Of a stretch of DNA of 44,100 nucleotides, positions 41,629 to 44,100 are shown one piece after another. Origin of the DNA: Alphaproteobacteria bacterium (GTDB lineage Bacteria > Pseudomonadota > Alphaproteobacteria > Caulobacterales > Aquidulcibacteraceae); the NCBI GenBank assembly GCA_016124255.1, contig WGOB01000040.1, positions 1-44,100 of the forward strand, given 5' to 3'. Under the pieces are notes generated by a model that saw nothing but the letters and a program-made list of their open reading frames with translations, ran no database searches and was not told the origin of the DNA. The position numbers and the translations under genes are program-made. The stretch's first letter is position 1. Each line of letters opens with the position of its first letter.

Positions 41629-41947
41629 ACGTCTCCCTCAAGCATCCAGCGGCCCCCATAGGGCCGGCCGGGCATTTTCCCAAGCCTGATTGTGCGGCCG
41701 GAGGTGTTACGGAAGACTAGCGGTGGAATTGGGGCGCCGGCCTGCGCGACGATGGCGCCGGCGTCGCGCAAGCCGCAACGTCAGGTCGAGCGCCAGCGCC
41801 GCCCCTGCGCCTCCAGGCTATTTTTTCGGAACCATCGCCGCCCCTGCGCCTCCAGGCTATTTTTTCGGAACCATCGCCGCCCCCAGGCGTATCGACTCCG
41901 GGCGCGTTGCGCGCCGGTTCCCGAAAAAGAGTTTGGAGAAGTCTGGA
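41629..41947. repeat. Divergent intergenic region with two 39-bp tandem copies
   Basis: A 319-bp gap between TIR-like (minus) and DUF4168 (plus) starts. Copies at 41797-41835 and 41836-41874 (unit begins CGCCGCCCCTGCGCC and ends TTTTTTCGGAACCAT) are identical, with 9 bases of a third. Each contains CCTG...CAGG followed by TATTTTTT, a weak terminator-like shape. A mirror of TTCGGAACC occurs as GGTTCCCGAAAAA near 41920-41935. In one frame each unit reads as 13 residues with GYFFGTIAA, but there is no start signal. Confidence 0.8.
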
Positions 41948-42445
41948 ATGAAGCTTTCGCACCTGACGGCAGCAGCGGCTGCGACCCTCGCCCTCGGCGC
42001 AACGGCGTGCGCGTCGTCCAACGACGTCGCGGCGCCTGCGCCGGCGGCGGCCGCCGCCGCGCCTGCGCCCGCGCAGACCGCACAGCCGGCGCAACCGGCT
42101 CAGCCCGCGCCGGCGCCTGCAGAAACGGCCGCCGCGCCCGCCATGCCGGCCCCGACGGCGATGACGGACGCGCAGCTCGAATCCTTCATCGCCGCGGAAG
42201 CTGAAATCGGCCCCGCAATCGCGCCGCACACCGACGCGTTGCGGACCGGCACGCCCGAGCAGCAGGCCGCGGCGCGCACGGCGATCGAGGCGGCGGTTGT
42301 GCCGATCCTTGAGCGCCATGGCCTGGACGGCCCCACCTACAACGCGATCGCCCGCGAAGCGCAGCAGAACGAGGCGTTCAATCTGCGCCTGGCGGCGCTG
42401 CGCGAAGGCGAGGGCGCGGAAGGGTCGGCGGAAGCCGCCGAATAA
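41948..42445 (+). CDS. DUF4168 lipoprotein
   Basis: 165 residues from ATG 41948 (GGAG at 8-9 nt). The signal peptide ends in lipobox ATAC (Cys21). An Ala/Pro-rich linker (25-75) leads to a DUF4168-like domain: MTDAQLESFIAAEAEIGPAI and GLDGPTYNAIAREAQQNEAFN. The frame is open further left (to 41690) through the 39-bp repeats, but no signal peptide would be at that N-terminus. Function of DUF4168 is unknown. A strong terminator follows 25 bp later. Confidence 0.82.
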   Translation: MKLSHLTAAAAATLALGATACASSNDVAAPAPAAAAAAPAPAQTAQPAQPAQPAPAPAETAAAPAMPAPTAMTDAQLESFIAAEAEIGPAIAPHTDALRTGTPEQQAAARTAIEAAVVPILERHGLDGPTYNAIAREAQQNEAFNLRLAALREGEGAEGSAEAAE

Positions 42446-42470
42446 TCCGGATACGGACTAAACTCTATCG

Positions 42471-42513
42471 GGCCTGCGCCAACGTCCGTTCCAGGACGGC
42501 GCAGGCCTTTTTT
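42471..42513 (+). terminator. Strong rho-independent terminator after DUF4168 gene
   Basis: Arms GGCCTGCGCC (42471-42480) and GGCGCAGGCC (42498-42507) with an inner GTCC/GGAC pairing, then six Ts. It separates the DUF4168 gene from ispA. Confidence 0.92.
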
Positions 42514-42585
42514 CTTGCCCGGAATCGCCGTGGCGGCGCGCTTATCCGCGTTTCCTTCCTCCGCGACGCATGCTAGGCGCGCGCG

Positions 42586-43473
42586 ATGGCTGAGATCGAA
42601 CAACGGCTCGTGGAGACGGCCGACCGGATCACCGTGGCGCTCGACCGGCTCCTGCCGCGCGCGCAGGGGCCCGAGACGCGGCTTCTGTCCGCCATGCGCT
42701 ACGCCGCGCTCGGCGGGGGCAAGCGGCTGCGTCCGTTCCTGCTGCTCGAGGCGGGGCGGATTTTCGACGCCGACGAACAGGCGCTCCTGCGCGTCGCCGC
42801 GGCGGTGGAATGCGTGCATTCGTTCTCGCTCGTCCACGACGATCTGCCGTGCATGGACGACGACGACACAAGGCGCGGCGCGCCCACCGTCCATGTCGAG
42901 TTCGACGAGGCGACGGCGCTGCTCGCCGGCGATGCGCTGCTCACCTTCGCGTTCGAGCTTCTGGCGGAGCCCGCCACCCATCCCGATCCGCAGATGCGGT
43001 GCAAGCTGATCACGGGCCTCGCCAAGGCGACCGGCCCGCAGGGCATGATTGCGGGCCAGGCGCTCGACATGGCGGGCAAGGATGTCGGCAACGACCTCAT
43101 CGCGATCACCCGGATGAACCGGCTGAAGACCGGGGCGCTGATCAATTTCTCGGTCGAGGCGGGCGCGCTGATCGGCTGTGCGCCGGACGATGCGCGCCAC
43201 GCCCTCCAGCGCTACGGCCACGATGTCGGCCTCGCATTCCAGCTGGCGGACGATCTCCTCGACCTCCAGGGCCGCCCCGACGTCACCGGCAAGGCCGTTC
43301 AGAAGGACGCCGCTGCGGGAAAAGTGAACTTCGTGACCGTGCTCGGCGCGGCGCCCGCGCGCGAGCGGATGCAGCTCCTCGCGGCGCAGGCGAAAGGCCA
43401 CCTCGCGATCTTCGGCCCCAGGGCCAAGCTCTTGGCGGCTATTGTCGATTTCGTCATGGATCGGCAACATTGA
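42586..43473 (+). CDS. ispA: Polyprenyl (farnesyl) diphosphate synthase
   Basis: 295 residues. First Asp-rich motif HDDLPCMDDDDTRRG (84-98), second ADDLLD near residue 223, plus GGGKRLRP at 43-50. This spacing and size match FPP/GPP synthases of the short-chain type, which condense IPP with DMAPP/GPP. It starts 70 bp after the DUF4168 terminator with ATG at 42586 and is followed by dxs, the usual isoprenoid cluster. Confidence 0.93.
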   Translation: MAEIEQRLVETADRITVALDRLLPRAQGPETRLLSAMRYAALGGGKRLRPFLLLEAGRIFDADEQALLRVAAAVECVHSFSLVHDDLPCMDDDDTRRGAPTVHVEFDEATALLAGDALLTFAFELLAEPATHPDPQMRCKLITGLAKATGPQGMIAGQALDMAGKDVGNDLIAITRMNRLKTGALINFSVEAGALIGCAPDDARHALQRYGHDVGLAFQLADDLLDLQGRPDVTGKAVQKDAAAGKVNFVTVLGAAPARERMQLLAAQAKGHLAIFGPRAKLLAAIVDFVMDRQH

Positions 43474-43545
43474 GGGCGTTAGGCTGCGTTAAGCCGCCGG
43501 CCGTCGGGCGCACGGATGTTCCGCGCCCGGGCCCGTGCGAAGGAC

Positions 43546-44100
43546 ATGCCGGTGCCATCCACGCCCCTGCTCGACGCCATCCAGTCCCCCGCCGATCTGC
43601 GCGCCGTCGAACATCGCCGCCTCCAGGAGGTGGCCGACGAAGTGCGCGCCGAGATGGTGGACGCGGTCTCCCACACCGGGGGGCACCTGGGCGCGGGGCT
43701 CGGCGTCGTCGAACTCACGGTCGCGCTCCACTACATCTTCGACACCCCGCGCGACGTGCTCATCTGGGACGTCGGCCACCAGGCCTATCCGCACAAGATC
43801 CTCACCGGCCGGCGCGATCGGATGCGCACCATCCGCCAGGGCGGGGGCCTCTCCGGCTTCACCAAGCGCGCCGAGAGCGCATACGACCCCTTCGGCGCCG
43901 CGCACGCGGCCACCTCGATCTCGGCCGCGCTCGGCTTCTGCGTCGCGCGCGACATCCGCGGCGACGACAACCACGTCATCGCCGTCATCGGCGACGGCTC
44001 GATGAGCGCGGGCATGGCCTATGAGGCCATGAACAACGCCGCCGAGACCACCAAGCGGCTCCTCGTCATCCTCAACGACAACGACATGAGCATCCCCCCG
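43546..44100 (+). CDS. dxs: 1-deoxy-D-xylulose-5-phosphate synthase, N-terminal part (3' end outside window)
   Basis: First enzyme of the MEP pathway, a thiamine-diphosphate transketolase-like enzyme. 185 codons from ATG 43546 remain open at the right edge; GTG 43552 is an alternative start. Motifs are [50 protein letters not shown] and the ThDP motif [17 protein letters not shown] followed by NDNDMSI. AAGGA precedes the ATG. It lies downstream of ispA on the same strand. Confidence 0.95.
   Translation, partial: MPVPSTPLLDAIQSPADLRAVEHRRLQEVADEVRAEMVDAVSHTGGHLGAGLGVVELTVALHYIFDTPRDVLIWDVGHQAYPHKILTGRRDRMRTIRQGGGLSGFTKRAESAYDPFGAAHAATSISAALGFCVARDIRGDDNHVIAVIGDGSMSAGMAYEAMNNAAETTKRLLVILNDNDMSIPP

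Noticed and set aside
41797-41874. CRISPR-like array
   Set aside because: Two adjacent identical copies without spacers is a tandem duplication, not a CRISPR array.
41690-41947. N-terminal extension of the DUF4168 protein through the repeats
   Set aside because: No ribosome-binding site at the far start, and a typical lipoprotein signal begins at ATG 41948.

Overview
The window is 44.1 kb of strongly GC-rich, densely packed chromosomal DNA. It most likely comes from an alphaproteobacterium of the Caulobacterales/Hyphomonadales type. The supporting evidence is the ileS-lspA-DUF3035-M16-M16 cluster, the HDAC/xseB/ispA/dxs neighbourhood, QueE, the GyrI-type AraC regulator and the many short intergenic palindromes. 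Almost everything is housekeeping or ordinary accessory metabolism. I see no prophage, transposase, CRISPR array or rRNA. Both ends cut genes: ileS lacks its 5' part on the left and dxs lacks its 3' part on the right.

Layout. 1-7.9 kb: ileS, then two minus-strand genes (YdeI-like, epoxide hydrolase-like lipoprotein) that separate ileS from lspA, a DUF3035/BamF-like lipoprotein and a translationally coupled pair of M16 peptidases (one catalytic, one without the zinc motif). 7.8-15 kb: LOG-family protein, membrane-anchored sulfatase, a tRNA-Gln(UUG), rtcB, a 28-codon micro-ORF ending in a strong terminator, a LysR/SDR divergent pair and an AraC-GyrI regulator. 15-18.3 kb: mutL with palindromic repeat DNA inside its linker, a small secreted protein and an extensin-like protein. 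18.3-22.7 kb: two palindromic repeat elements, queE, a membrane-anchored TIR protein, an M15-type lipoprotein, another lipoprotein and rsmD. 22.7-31.7 kb: enoyl-CoA hydratase, TerC, a repeat-filled gap, RluB-type pseudouridine synthase, a monooxygenase-like protein, tadA, an overlapping minus-strand operon (YceI, cytochrome b561-YceI fusion, TsaC/Sua5), acyl-CoA dehydrogenase and 1-Cys peroxiredoxin. 31.8-38.8 kb: MBL-fold hydrolase with two small genes, two orphan envelope genes, then a tight SDR-GFA-GNAT-DUF3995-Rid-HDAC run. 38.8-44.1 kb: histidine phosphatase, xseB, CsaA-like protein, a second TIR-like membrane protein, a DUF4168 lipoprotein behind a 39-bp tandem repeat, ispA and dxs.

How the genes relate. 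LspA processes lipoproteins, and at least five putative lipoproteins (DUF3035, epoxide hydrolase, M15, the 21.4-kb protein, DUF4168) are encoded around it. IspA and Dxs belong to isoprenoid synthesis. TadA, RluB, QueE, RsmD, TsaC, IleS and RtcB all act on tRNA or rRNA but are scattered singletons. The overlapping YceI and cytochrome b561-YceI genes look like one envelope electron-transfer unit.

Most worth a second look: the two TIR-like, single-pass membrane proteins (19.4 and 41.6 kb), the micro-ORF plus terminator at 12.0-12.1 kb, the palindromic DNA captured in frame inside mutL, and the 39-bp tandem repeat at 41.8 kb. None of these is shown to be a new system by sequence alone. All functions come from recognised motifs read by eye; no database search was run.
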